A DNA stretch of 64,000 nt, from the NCBI GenBank assembly GCA_965221505.1, contig CBDCSI010000002.1, forward strand, positions 496,001 to 560,000. Direction: 5' to 3'. The notes beneath the pieces were generated by a model, which was not told the DNA's origin, searched no databases, and saw only the letters and a list, made by a program, of their open reading frames with translations. The translations under genes and the position numbers were made by a program. The stretch comes from CAZPXZ01 sp965221505 (GTDB lineage Bacteria; Pseudomonadota; Alphaproteobacteria; Rhodobacterales; CAZPXZ01). The stretch's first letter is position 1. Each line of letters starts with the position of its first letter. Positions 8,892 through 17,798 of this stretch are shown here, piece after piece.

Positions 8892-8905
8892 GACCGGGGC
8901 GCCTC

Positions 8906-8925
8906 CCCGGCTCGCCGGAGCCGGG
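8906..8925 (-). terminator. Intercistronic hairpin between dctP and dctQ
   Basis: CCCGGCTC and GAGCCGGG form a perfect 8-bp stem with a 4-nt loop (GCCG) in the 49-nt gap after the binding-protein gene. There is no T-run, so it is more likely an RNA 3'-end stabiliser or partial terminator that raises dctP output over the permeases. Confidence 0.45.
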
Positions 8926-8940
8926 AAGGCCGGTTCGAAG

Positions 8941-9939
8941 CTAGTTCCGGTATTCGTCCAGCTGCGCCTGTACCCGGTCCATGAACCCCTCGTCCCAGTT
9001 GGTTCCGTCCAGCTGCGCCCAGACCTCCCGGGCGACGGCGACGAACGGTTCCTTGTCCACGTCCACGACGACCATGCCGTTCGCCTGAACGCCTTCGAAC
9101 GCCTCCGCCATGGATTTCTCGAGTTCGGCGTCGTTGAAGGCCGCGGCGATCTCAAGTCCCTCGTCGATCGCCTGCTTCAGGCTGTCGGGCCAATTCGCGG
9201 CGTTGTTCTGACCGTAGAACAGCATCCACGCGCCCATCGCGTGGTCGGTCTTGGCGTAATACTTCTGGACCTCGTACAGGCCGCGCGGATAGACGACCTC
9301 GATCCCGTTGTCCTGTCCTTCCACCAGGCCGGTTTGGGCGGCGGTAAAGAACTCCGAGAACGGCATCGGCGTCGGAATGGCGCCCAGCGCCTCGAAGAAG
9401 GCCACGAAAGGCGGCGATCCGGGCACCCGCATCTTCAGGCCCTCCATGTCGGCCGGGGAGAGGACCTGGGTATTCCGGGTCGTGATCGCCCGGGGAGAAC
9501 GCGAGCCCATGTAGCCGACCAGTTCGATTCCGATTCCGCGCAACTGATCCGCCATCTCCTCGAACAGCGGACTGCTCAGAAACCGGACGAACTCTTCCTG
9601 ACTCTGGAAGCAGTACGGCGCCGCGGTGGTGCTGAAATTCCGCCCTTCGTCGAAGTAGGTCGGCTGCGCGTTGGTTCCCTGATAGAGATCGAGCGTGCCG
9701 AGCCGGAGCATCTGCATCATCTCCCTGCCGCTGCCGAGCTGCTGGCTCGGAAAGAGTTCGATCCTGTATTCGCCGCCCGTCGCCTCCTCGACGTGCTGGG
9801 CCAGCTTCTCCGCCGCCTGGTAGGCCAGCGACTTGTTGGACACCAGGAGTCCCATGCGCAGGGTCTCCGCCGCCGACGACGCCTGGACGTACGACACGGA
9901 CAGCAAGGTCGCCGCGGCGACCGAAAGAATTGCTCTCAT
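8941..9939 (-). CDS. dctP: TRAP transporter substrate-binding protein DctP
   Basis: 332 residues from ATG 9939, preceded by an AGGAGGGG ribosome binding site. Residues 1-23 are a Sec signal peptide ending near SSAAE, so the mature protein is periplasmic. Family marks: FPSQQLGSGREMMQMLRLGTLD, GYMGSRSPRAITTR, and GLKMRVPGSPPFVAFFEALG, where the Arg of KMRVPGSP is the usual carboxylate-binding residue; later PMPFSEFFTAAQTGLVEGQDN. The ligand is therefore probably an organic acid. It is the first gene of the dctPQM-CoA-transferase-lyase operon. Confidence 0.92.
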   Translation of the reverse strand: MRAILSVAAATLLSVSYVQASSAAETLRMGLLVSNKSLAYQAAEKLAQHVEEATGGEYRIELFPSQQLGSGREMMQMLRLGTLDLYQGTNAQPTYFDEGRNFSTTAAPYCFQSQEEFVRFLSSPLFEEMADQLRGIGIELVGYMGSRSPRAITTRNTQVLSPADMEGLKMRVPGSPPFVAFFEALGAIPTPMPFSEFFTAAQTGLVEGQDNGIEVVYPRGLYEVQKYYAKTDHAMGAWMLFYGQNNAANWPDSLKQAIDEGLEIAAAFNDAELEKSMAEAFEGVQANGMVVVDVDKEPFVAVAREVWAQLDGTNWDEGFMDRVQAQLDEYRN

Positions 9940-9968
9940 CCCAATCCCCTCCTCGTTTCTACGCCACC

Positions 9969-9993
9969 CGTCGCGCGCCGAACGGGCGCGACG
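9969..9993 (-). terminator. Hairpin between the peptide ABC operon and dctP
   Basis: CGTCGCGC and GCGCGACG form a perfect 8-bp stem with a 9-nt loop. It lies 30 nt before the dctP start and about 110 nt after the stop of the fused ABC ATPase gene, all on the minus strand. It could end the ABC operon or sit in the dctP leader; no T-run follows. Confidence 0.35.
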
Positions 9994-10100
9994 AACCTCC
10001 AGTTGACCGGCTACGGTCCCGGCGCGCAACCGCTCGGAACTCGTCCGGCTCGGCCTTCCCGTCTCGGTCCGCCCGCGACAACCGTCGCCGGCACCGGTCG

Positions 10101-11939
10101 CTACGCCGCCACCCGAACGAAGTGGTCTTCCCCGACCGCGACCATCCGGGACGCGTCCGGCTCGTAGCCGATCGGGCGAACCGGACTCGCGATCTCGTCG
10201 GTCATCAGCCCGTCCCGCACGCGCCGCAGGCGCGGGTCCGGAACCGGCACGGCGTCGATCAGCTGTCTCGTATAGGCGTGTTGCGGATTGTCCAGCACGG
10301 CGGCCCGCGGGCCGATTTCCACGATCTCGCCGAGATACATGACGGCGACCCTGTGGCTGATCCGCTCCACCACCGCGATGTCGTGGCTGATGAAAAGGAA
10401 GGCTAGCCCCATGGAAGCCTGCAACTCCATCATGAGGTTGATCACCTGCGCCTTGATCGAGACGTCCAGAGCCGAGACCGATTCGTCGGCGACCAGGACG
10501 GACGGCTCGACGGCGAGCGACCGCGCGATGCAGATGCGCTGGCGCTGCCCGCCCGAGAATTCGTGCGGAAACCGGAACGCGTGGTCCGGCTCGAGCCCGA
10601 CGCGAACCAGCAGATCCGCCACCCGCCGGTCCGCGTCGGCCCCCCTCGCGATCCCGTGCACGACGATCGGCTCGCGAATGGCCGCACCCACCGTCTTTCT
10701 GGGATTGAGCGAACCGTAGGGATCCTGAAAGATCATCTGCAGCCTTCGGCGCACCTTGCGCAGCGCCGACCGGTCGAGGGTCACCAGGTCGTCGTCCCCG
10801 AAACGGACGGTGCCCCGCTCGGCCTGCACCAGTCCGAGGATCGACCGCCCGGTGGTCGACTTTCCGCACCCGCTCTCCCCGACCAGGGCCAGGGTTTCCG
10901 CCGCGCGCAGGCCGAAGGATACGTCCTCGACCGCATGCACGGCGCCGACTCGCCGCCCGAACAGGCCGCCCCGGACAGGAAACCGCGTGGTAAGGCCGGC
11001 GACCTCCAGAATCCACTCCCCGCGCCGGTCCGGCTCCGGCGGCGGCTCCTCCGCGTCGTCCCCGACCAGGCCGAGCTCGCCCTCCGCGCGCCGGAGGTCG
11101 ATATTCGGAAAGCGACGCGGCATCGCATGGCCGCGAAGCGATCCGAGCTGCGGGACCGCCGCCAGGAGTTGCCGCGTATAGGGGTGTTCGGGCGCCGCGA
11201 ACAGCTGCGGCGCGTTCGCGTCCTCGACCATTCGTCCGCGCCACATCACGGCCACCCGGTCGGCGACCTCGGCCACCACCCCCATGTCGTGGGTGATGAA
11301 CATGACCGACATGCCGATCTCGCCCTGCAACTCTCGGATCAGGTCGAGGATCTGCGCCTGGATGGTGACGTCCAGCGCGGTCGTGGGCTCGTCCGCGATC
11401 AGGAGCTTCGGTCGGCAGGCGAGCGCCATGGCGATCATCACCCGCTGCCGCATTCCGCCCGAGAAGGTATGCGGATACTCGTCGAAACGCCGCCGTCCGT
11501 CGGGAATGCGAACCAGGTCGAACAGCCGAAGCGCTTCCCGGTCCGCCTCCGACGCGGGCAGCGACCGATGGCGCCGCAGCGCTTCCGAAACCTGGAAGCC
11601 CACGGTGAGAACCGGGTTCAGGCTCGTCATCGGCTCCTGAAAGATCATGCCGATCGAGCCGCCGCGGACGTCGTGCATCGCCTCTTCCGAGAGTTCCAGC
11701 AAGTTCCGGCCCGCCAGATCGATTCGTCCCTCGACCCGTCCGTTCGCGGTCGAGACTAGGCGCATGATGGAGAGCGCCGTCACGCTCTTGCCCGAGCCAG
11801 ACTCGCCGACGATAGCCAGGGTCTCGCGCTCGCCGATGTCGAAGGACACGTCCCGCACGACGGTCTGCCATTCGCCCTCGACCCGGAACGCGGTGCTCAG
11901 CCCCGCGACCTGCAGGACCGGCGCGGCAGCCTCGGTCAT
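10101..11939 (-). CDS. Fused dipeptide-type ABC transporter ATPase (DppD-DppF)
   Basis: 612 residues holding two complete ABC ATPase domains, as in GsiA. First domain: Walker A GESGSGKS near 45-52, Q-loop FQEPMTSLNP, signature FSGGMRQR, Walker B LLIADEPTTALD. Second domain: Walker A GESGCGKS near 350, FQDPYGSLNPRKTV, signature FSGGQRQR, LVADESVSALD. Both domains carry the oppA-type C-terminal HPYTRQL / HAYTRQL motif. It powers the permeases encoded just upstream; its ATG overlaps the dppC-like stop by 4 nt (ATGA). The fusion replaces separate DppD and DppF. Confidence 0.93.
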   Translation of the reverse strand: MTEAAAPVLQVAGLSTAFRVEGEWQTVVRDVSFDIGERETLAIVGESGSGKSVTALSIMRLVSTANGRVEGRIDLAGRNLLELSEEAMHDVRGGSIGMIFQEPMTSLNPVLTVGFQVSEALRRHRSLPASEADREALRLFDLVRIPDGRRRFDEYPHTFSGGMRQRVMIAMALACRPKLLIADEPTTALDVTIQAQILDLIRELQGEIGMSVMFITHDMGVVAEVADRVAVMWRGRMVEDANAPQLFAAPEHPYTRQLLAAVPQLGSLRGHAMPRRFPNIDLRRAEGELGLVGDDAEEPPPEPDRRGEWILEVAGLTTRFPVRGGLFGRRVGAVHAVEDVSFGLRAAETLALVGESGCGKSTTGRSILGLVQAERGTVRFGDDDLVTLDRSALRKVRRRLQMIFQDPYGSLNPRKTVGAAIREPIVVHGIARGADADRRVADLLVRVGLEPDHAFRFPHEFSGGQRQRICIARSLAVEPSVLVADESVSALDVSIKAQVINLMMELQASMGLAFLFISHDIAVVERISHRVAVMYLGEIVEIGPRAAVLDNPQHAYTRQLIDAVPVPDPRLRRVRDGLMTDEIASPVRPIGYEPDASRMVAVGEDHFVRVAA

Positions 11940-12832
11940 TGCTCGCCCCGGAGCTTGGGATCGATCGCGTCGCGCAATCCGTCCCCGAGCAGGTTGAGCG
12001 CGAAGACGACGATGAGAATGGCGATGCTCGGAAACAGCGCCAGCCAGAAGCTGTCGAGGATGTTTTCGAAGCCCTCGCGGATCATTCCCCCCCAGGTCGG
12101 CGTGGGCGGCGCGACCCCGAGACCGATGAAGGCGAGGGACGCCTCGACGCGGATCGCGGTGGCGAGCCAGAGCGATCCCATGACCAGGATTTCGGGCAGG
12201 ATGTTGGGCAGGATGTGTCCGAACATCAGGCGAAGGTCCGTGTATCCGAGCGAGCGCCCGGCCTCCACGAACTCGCGTTCCTTGATCGCCAGCGTCGGGG
12301 CACGCGCGATGCGGGCGAAAGGCGGAATCGCGGTCAGCGCGATAGCGATGACCAGGTTCGTGACGCTCGGCCCCAGCATGGCGACCACGATCAGGCCGAG
12401 GATCAGCGACGGAAAGGCGAGCAGGACGTCCATCGTCTGCATGATCACGATGTCGGCGCGGCCGCCGAAATAGCCGGCGATCAGGCCGATGGCGGATCCG
12501 ATCACCATCGCGGCCAGGATCGCGAGCAAGCCGATCACGAGGGAGATCCGCGCGCCGTAGATCAGGCGCGACAGCGTGTCCCGCCCGTAGTAGTCGGTGC
12601 CGAGCAGGAACTCCGCGGTGGGACCCTTCAGCCGGTAGAGAATGTCCTGTTCGAGCGGATCGTGGGGCGAAATGACGGGCGCCAGGATCGCCGCGATGCA
12701 GACCGCCAGAAACATGCCCAGACCGATCCAGGAGGTCTTGTTCGCGTTGAACGCCGCCAGCAGCCCGGACCAGGCCAGCGCGGCGGCCGAGCGCCGGTAG
12801 GAGCGCGACACCGGTTCCTTGCCCGCGCTCAC
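11936..12832 (-). CDS. Peptide-type ABC transporter permease (DppC family)
   Basis: 298 residues from GTG 12832, which overlaps the stop of the preceding permease (GTGA). Six transmembrane segments after an N-terminal cytoplasmic part with NKTSWIGLGMFLAV; LAPVISPHDPLEQD and LLGTDYYGRDTLSRLIYGARISL are the OppC/DppC hallmarks. The inner-membrane coupling loop EAGRSLGYTDLRLMFGHILPN contacts the ATPase. It ends with the usual NLLGDGLRDAIDPKLRG. The upstream frame remains open in the other permease, but only this start gives the family's normal length. Confidence 0.92.
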   Translation of the reverse strand: MSAGKEPVSRSYRRSAAALAWSGLLAAFNANKTSWIGLGMFLAVCIAAILAPVISPHDPLEQDILYRLKGPTAEFLLGTDYYGRDTLSRLIYGARISLVIGLLAILAAMVIGSAIGLIAGYFGGRADIVIMQTMDVLLAFPSLILGLIVVAMLGPSVTNLVIAIALTAIPPFARIARAPTLAIKEREFVEAGRSLGYTDLRLMFGHILPNILPEILVMGSLWLATAIRVEASLAFIGLGVAPPTPTWGGMIREGFENILDSFWLALFPSIAILIVVFALNLLGDGLRDAIDPKLRGEQ

Positions 12833-13770
12833 CGGTATTTCACCCTGGGATCGATCAGGCCGTAGGTCAGGTCGGTCAGAAGGTTCACCAGCACGACGAT
12901 GAGCGTGTAGATGACCATCATGCCCTGCAGCATGGTGTAGTCGCGCTGGTTCAGGGCGCCGACGATCAGCTTGCCGAGACCGGGCCGGTTGAAGACGATC
13001 TCGGTCAGCACCGAGTTTCCGATCAGGATCCCGAGATACAGCCCGACCACCGTGACCACCGGTATCATGGAGTTGCGCAGGCAGTGGCGCCAGAGAATGA
13101 CGCCGAAGGCCAGACCCTTCGCCCGCGCGGTGCGCACGTAATCCTGGCCGAGCACCTCCAGCATGGCCGAGCGGGAAACCCGGGTGATGTAGGCGGCCAT
13201 GATCAGCCCGAGATTGATCGCCGGCAGCGCGAGGTCCCGTACCCGGTCCGAGAACGTCTCCCCCTGGCCGGAACTGATGACCGGAAACCAGCGCAGCTGG
13301 ATGGCGAAGACCAGGAGCAGGAGAACCGCCGACACGAAAGCCGGAAAGGAGAGGCCGATCAGGGAGAGGAGCCGGGTCGCGTAATCGGGCAGCCGGTTGC
13401 GCCGCACGGCGGACCACACGCCGAGCGGAATTCCCGTGACCGCGCCGAGGATCAGCGACACGACGGTCAACTCGACGGTCGCCGGCAGGACCTTGACGAT
13501 CTCCTCGATGACCGGGCGGCCCGAAACCAGGGACACGCCCCAGTCGCCGGTCAGGACGCCGGCCATGAAGTCGACGTATTGGACGGGCAGCGGCCGGTCC
13601 AGGCCGAGCCGGGACCGGAGCGCCTCGATCGCCTCCATGCTCGCCTGGTCGCCCAGGATCACCATCGCCGGGTCGCCGGGCAACACCCGGACGATGAAGA
13701 ACACGATGGTGAGCACCGCGAACAGCGTGACCACCGCGAAGCCGAGCCGTTTGACGACGAATCCGCTCAT
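12829..13770 (-). CDS. Peptide-type ABC transporter permease (DppB family)
   Basis: 313 residues, ATG 13770. Starts with a typical first transmembrane helix, then VRVLPGDPAMVILGDQASMEAIEALR and LGLDRPLPVQYVDFMAG, the DppB/OppB signature before the transmembrane domain. The coupling loop is MLEVLGQDYVRTARAKGL. The end NLLTDLTYGLIDPRVKYR matches the family. It overlaps the DppC-like gene by 4 nt and lies 129 nt downstream of the binding-protein gene. Confidence 0.93.
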   Translation of the reverse strand: MSGFVVKRLGFAVVTLFAVLTIVFFIVRVLPGDPAMVILGDQASMEAIEALRSRLGLDRPLPVQYVDFMAGVLTGDWGVSLVSGRPVIEEIVKVLPATVELTVVSLILGAVTGIPLGVWSAVRRNRLPDYATRLLSLIGLSFPAFVSAVLLLLVFAIQLRWFPVISSGQGETFSDRVRDLALPAINLGLIMAAYITRVSRSAMLEVLGQDYVRTARAKGLAFGVILWRHCLRNSMIPVVTVVGLYLGILIGNSVLTEIVFNRPGLGKLIVGALNQRDYTMLQGMMVIYTLIVVLVNLLTDLTYGLIDPRVKYR

Positions 13771-13854
13771 CGGCGCGGCTCCGGACGGCGTGCGGGCAAC
13801 CGGGGTTCCGACCGCCTGGCCGGAGGCGGCACGGCGCGCCGGAGACGGTGCGTT

Positions 13855-13879
13855 CGGCGGCCGAGAGACTCGGCCGCCG
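13855..13879 (-). terminator. Strong hairpin between binding-protein and permease genes
   Basis: CGGCGGCCGAG and CTCGGCCGCCG form a perfect 11-bp, nearly all G:C stem closed by the 3-nt loop AGA, 20 nt after the binding-protein stop. No T-run follows on the minus strand. Such elements after ABC binding-protein genes usually protect the upstream mRNA and reduce read-through into the permease genes. Confidence 0.6.
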
Positions 13880-13899
13880 AGATCTTCAACGCGTCAACG

Positions 13900-15438
13900 C
13901 TACTTGAACCGCGCCAGTTCCGTCACCGGCGGGCTGAGGTTCAGCGTTCCGTTCGCCTCGACGCCCAGGTCGAGATCCGAATGCCAGGCCCACAACTGCA
14001 GGTTCTGGTAAATCGGAACCGAGCAGGCGTTCTCCATCAGCTTCCGCTGCGCGTCGGCCCAGAGCGCCAGCTGCTTGTCGGAATCGGTCTCCACCCGCGC
14101 GGAGCGAATGTCCGCGTCGGCCACGTCGCAGTGAGAGAAATTGGTCACCGCGGTGGGCTTTCCGACGATCGAGTCCGAATCGTAGAACTGGGTCAGATAG
14201 ACGTCCGCGATCGGGAAGCGCGCGGCGGAGTAATGCACGACCTGCGAGAGATCCTGACGGATCTGGGCGTGGAATGTCGCATGCTCGACGGTGGTGATTT
14301 CGAGGTTGATCCCCGCCTTGGCCAGCTGCGCCTGGATCGCCTCGATCGTCGAGAGCATACCCGGCAGCGTCGTGTGGATCGCGTTGAGCGTGACCCCGTC
14401 CGGATAGCCGGCCTCTGCAAGCAATTCCCGGGCACGCTCGGGATCGTACGCGTAGGTCGGCACGTCGCTGGTGTGTCCGAGATATCCCTCAGGCACGGGC
14501 GAAACCGCGGCCCGGGTCACGGACGCGCCCTTGAACTGGACCATCTCGTCCCGATTGACGGCATGCGACACGGCCTGGCGCACGAGAAGGTTGTCGAGCG
14601 GCGGCATGGTGATGTTGAGGTGGATGACCGACATCTCGCCCGGCTCCATCACCGCAACGGTGGTGTTCGGGATCTCCGAGATGCGCTCGACCCAGGTCTG
14701 CTCCTGCTTTCCGTAGACCATGTCGATTTCGCCGGACTGGAAGGCCAGGTCGCGGCTCGCGTCGGACGGGATGTAGCGGTAGTAGATTTCCTTGATGTGC
14801 GGCGCGCCCCGGAAGTAGTCCTCATGCGCGACCAGCTTCACGTATTGCTGGGGCTGGTATTCCGCGAACATGAACGGGCCGGTCCCGATCGGAGTCTGCT
14901 GGTAGGCGTCGCCGAGCGCTTCCACCGCGTCCTTGCAGACCATGTTGCCGCCGTGATACGAGACGAGAAGGCCGAGCAGGCTCGGGATCGGATTGGCGAG
15001 CGTGACCCGGAGCGAATAGTCGCCGGTGGCCTCGATCGAGGCGACCGCGCCGTAGTCCTTCGCGAAGGCCGACGTGTCGGGGTTGGCGGCCCGCTGCAGG
15101 GAGAAGACCGCGTCCTCGGCGTCGAACTCGCCGTACTCGCCGTGACACTGTACGCCCTGGCGGAGAGTGAAGTCCCAGACCAGGCCGTCGTCGGAGGTCG
15201 TCCAGCTTTCGGCGAGGTCGGGTTCGATGAATCCGGGGCTCGCTTCGCCCGGCTTGATCCGGACCAGGCCGTTGAACATCCAGTGCAACAGGCCCTTGTC
15301 GGGCGTGGTGGTCGCGACGTGAGGATCCAGCTTGCCGGCGTCGGCGGAAGCCATCCCGACGTTCAGCGTGGTGCCGGCCGCATGCGCGGCGCCTGCGAGC
15401 AGGGCCAGCGATACGGACAGCGAGAGTAGGCGTTTCAT
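13900..15438 (-). CDS. ABC transporter substrate-binding protein, family 5 (DppA/OppA-like)
   Basis: 512 residues from ATG 15438. Residues 1-21 are a signal peptide (MKRLLSLSVSLALLAGAAHA). The SBP_bac_5 fold is shown by LNVGMASADAGKLDPHVATT, LAESWTTSDDGLVWDFTLR near 85-105, the GTGPFMF motif, and RQAVSHAVNRDEM. It captures the substrate for the permeases and fused ATPase downstream. Family 5 proteins bind di- and oligopeptides, nickel, opines or other small amines, so the ligand is open. A neighbouring FAD oxidase gene suggests an amino-acid-like or opine-like ligand (inference). An in-frame extension to 15603 has no signal-peptide logic. Confidence 0.9.
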   Translation of the reverse strand: MKRLLSLSVSLALLAGAAHAAGTTLNVGMASADAGKLDPHVATTTPDKGLLHWMFNGLVRIKPGEASPGFIEPDLAESWTTSDDGLVWDFTLRQGVQCHGEYGEFDAEDAVFSLQRAANPDTSAFAKDYGAVASIEATGDYSLRVTLANPIPSLLGLLVSYHGGNMVCKDAVEALGDAYQQTPIGTGPFMFAEYQPQQYVKLVAHEDYFRGAPHIKEIYYRYIPSDASRDLAFQSGEIDMVYGKQEQTWVERISEIPNTTVAVMEPGEMSVIHLNITMPPLDNLLVRQAVSHAVNRDEMVQFKGASVTRAAVSPVPEGYLGHTSDVPTYAYDPERARELLAEAGYPDGVTLNAIHTTLPGMLSTIEAIQAQLAKAGINLEITTVEHATFHAQIRQDLSQVVHYSAARFPIADVYLTQFYDSDSIVGKPTAVTNFSHCDVADADIRSARVETDSDKQLALWADAQRKLMENACSVPIYQNLQLWAWHSDLDLGVEANGTLNLSPPVTELARFK

Positions 15439-15633
15439 TGAGAATCTCCCGTAGATCTTGATGGACCGGCGCTTCGAGCGTTCCTCGGAACCCGCCGGCA
15501 GGGCATACCGTCGTTGATATTGCCGAGACCGGCACCTGTCAACGGAACGCCGCCGGGAGATGCGGAATCGGCGCGGCGTTCGAGACCGGAAACGATCCCG
15601 CACGGCGCCTGCCGCCGAAGGGCACGGCCGGGA

Positions 15634-16797
15634 TCAGCCGTAGAGCCGCGTTCGCGCCCGCGACCAGTCGCCGTCGAATTTCGAGAAGCGGGACCGCCGG
15701 AAGGCGTCCAGCGGCAGTCGCGGCGCCTCGCCCAGGGCGAGATCCCGAACCAGCAAGGACGTCATCGGCCCGATTCCGAAGCCGTGCCCGGAGAACCCGG
15801 CCGCAACGGTGAGGCCCTCGACCTCCGGCGCTGCCTCGATCACCGGCAAGCCGTCCGGCGTCTGGTCGATCAGCCCCGCCCAGAAGCGCGCGATGCGCGC
15901 GTCCCCGAGCGCCGGCACGGCGTGGCAGGCTCTCTCCAGCGTCCGCAAGATCGCGTCCGCCGTCGGCCGGACGTCCGGGCGCGCGCCCTCGCTCATCGCC
16001 CCGTGCCAGGGCCGGCCTCCGCCCGAGATTCGCATGCGCCCGTCGATCTGCTGGCGGCCGGCGAAGTCCGCCGTCGCGGTACCCAGCACCGGTTTCAGGA
16101 GCGGCGGAACGGGTTCGCTCTGCAGGACGGTCGTCATGTTGACCCGCATCGGAATGCCGAGGCCCAACGGCTCCAGGAGGCGATTGCTGTGGATTCCGCC
16201 GGCGACGACGCAGCCGGCGCAGCCGACCCGTTCCCGCTCGGTGCGAACCGCGACGACGCGTCCCGACGCCGTCTCGATCGACGACGCCTCCTCTCCGATC
16301 CGGAATTCCGCCCCGTGCCGCTCCGCCGCCGCACGGAACGCCAACACGGTCGCCTCCGGATCCGCGTGCCCGTCCGTGGGACAGTGGGACGCCGCCAGGA
16401 CTGCGTCGGAGAGCGCCGGCGCGACCGCGCGCACCGCCTCGCCGGACGGCAGGAACGCAAGGTCCAGTCCGGCCTTCCGCTGTTCGTCGACCATGCGCCG
16501 GATATGGGCGACCTCTTCCTCGTCTCGCGCCAGCCGGAGGTTGCCCTCCTGCCGGTATCCGGTCGGAGCGTCCAATTCGTCCTCGAGATCCGGCCAGAGC
16601 GCGACGGCTCCGATCGCGATCGGGAGTTCCGCCACGTCCCGGCCCGACTGCCGCACCCCCGCCAGCGTCCATCCCGATGCCATGGCCGCCGGCCGATAGC
16701 GTTCGATCACGCACACCCGGCGGCCTTCCCGCGCCAGACGGTACGCGGCGGCGCAGCCGTTAATTCCCGCGCCGACGACGACAAAATCCGCGTTCAT
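15634..16797 (-). CDS. FAD-dependent oxidoreductase, DAO family (glycine/D-amino-acid oxidase type)
   Basis: 387 residues from ATG 16797, preceded by GGAAGGGAAG. The N-terminal Rossmann motif GAGINGCAAAYRLA (Gly9, Gly11, Gly14) ends with VCVIER, which binds the FAD ribose. The C-terminal FAD contact ATVA-like region appears as GLTVAAGFSGHGFGIGP, typical of sarcosine, glycine or opine oxidases. It probably oxidises an N-substituted or D-amino acid. It is on the same strand and directly upstream of the peptide-type ABC transporter, separated by 195 nt, so a shared substrate is plausible but unproven. Confidence 0.85.
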   Translation of the reverse strand: MNADFVVVGAGINGCAAAYRLAREGRRVCVIERYRPAAMASGWTLAGVRQSGRDVAELPIAIGAVALWPDLEDELDAPTGYRQEGNLRLARDEEEVAHIRRMVDEQRKAGLDLAFLPSGEAVRAVAPALSDAVLAASHCPTDGHADPEATVLAFRAAAERHGAEFRIGEEASSIETASGRVVAVRTERERVGCAGCVVAGGIHSNRLLEPLGLGIPMRVNMTTVLQSEPVPPLLKPVLGTATADFAGRQQIDGRMRISGGGRPWHGAMSEGARPDVRPTADAILRTLERACHAVPALGDARIARFWAGLIDQTPDGLPVIEAAPEVEGLTVAAGFSGHGFGIGPMTSLLVRDLALGEAPRLPLDAFRRSRFSKFDGDWSRARTRLYG

Positions 16798-16996
16798 GCT
16801 TTTCTTCCCTTCCCGTTCCGGCACGTCGGCGCTCTGGCCGGGAAATGCGCGAGCGCGAAATCCGGCCGATCAGCATAGCGGCGCGCGAAACGCCTGCGAC
16901 GCTCGCCGGCCGGAGCCGAACCCACCGGCCGTCAAGCGCCCCGTTTGTCCGTGGGAATCTGCGGCAGGTCGCTTTCGGCGTCGGGCTGGCGCTCCG

Positions 16997-17788
16997 TCAC
17001 CCGTCGCGAACCGGCAGAGCCAGGTTGACCAGAAATACGATACCCGCGACGAGCACGATCGTCGGCCCCGCCGGTATGTCCCACTCCAGCGAACCGAACA
17101 GGCCGACCACGGCCGAGAACGTGCCGACGGCGACGGCCGCGGCCACCATTTGTTCGGGCGTCCTGGCGAGACGCCTCGCCGCCGCCGCCGGGATGATCAC
17201 CATCGCGACGACCAAGAGGATGCCCACGATCTTCATGCCGACCGCGATCACCATGGCGACCAGGAACACGAGCAGCAGGCGAACCCGCTCCACCGGGACG
17301 CCCTCCACGGCGGCGAGGTCCTGATTGACCGTGACGGCGAGCAGGTTGCGCCATTGCCAGGCGACCAGTCCGCCGGCGATCGCGGCAACTCCGAAGATCA
17401 GGCCCAGATCCACGGGGCCGACAGCGAGAATGTCGCCGAGGAGATACCCCATGAGATCGGTTCGAATCCGCTCCATGAACGCGATCACGACCAGACCCAG
17501 CGCAAACACGACATGTGCGAGGACCCCGAGCAGCGCGTCGAGCGAGACGAAGGGGCGGCGTTCCAGCACGGCCAGGCATCCGGCAAACAGCAAGCAAACC
17601 GCCAGCGTCGCGACGGTCGGCTCCATGTCCAGCAGGAATCCCAGGGCGATGCCCAGCAGCATCGTATGCGCCAGCGCGGTGCCGAAATAGCTCATGTGCC
17701 GCCAGACCACGAAGCAGCCGATCGGCCCCGACGCCAGGGCGACGCCGATCCCTCCCGCCAGTGCGCGCAGGAAGAACTCCTCGGTCAT
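16997..17788 (-). CDS. znuB: Zinc ABC transporter permease ZnuB
   Basis: 263 residues from ATG 17788, with 7-8 transmembrane segments of the ABC-3 permease family. Family sequences: GPIGCFVVWRHMSYFGTALAHTMLLGIALG early, VGMKIVGILLVVAMVIIPAAAARRLA in the middle and GPTIVLVAGIVFLVNL at the end. It forms the membrane channel for the ZnuC ATPase whose gene ends 10 nt upstream on the same strand. The periplasmic partner would be the ZnuA encoded at 23239 or AztC at 21658, since no binding protein adjoins this pair. Confidence 0.9.
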   Translation of the reverse strand: MTEEFFLRALAGGIGVALASGPIGCFVVWRHMSYFGTALAHTMLLGIALGFLLDMEPTVATLAVCLLFAGCLAVLERRPFVSLDALLGVLAHVVFALGLVVIAFMERIRTDLMGYLLGDILAVGPVDLGLIFGVAAIAGGLVAWQWRNLLAVTVNQDLAAVEGVPVERVRLLLVFLVAMVIAVGMKIVGILLVVAMVIIPAAAARRLARTPEQMVAAAVAVGTFSAVVGLFGSLEWDIPAGPTIVLVAGIVFLVNLALPVRDG

Positions 17789-17798
17789 GACCGTCCCG

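Noticed and set aside
13084..15429. Very long plus-strand open frame (781 codons) opposite the peptide transporter genes
   Set aside because: It is antisense to well-supported dppB and binding-protein genes; its translation is Arg/Asp/His/Gln-rich with no domain, a typical by-product of high-GC coding on the other strand.
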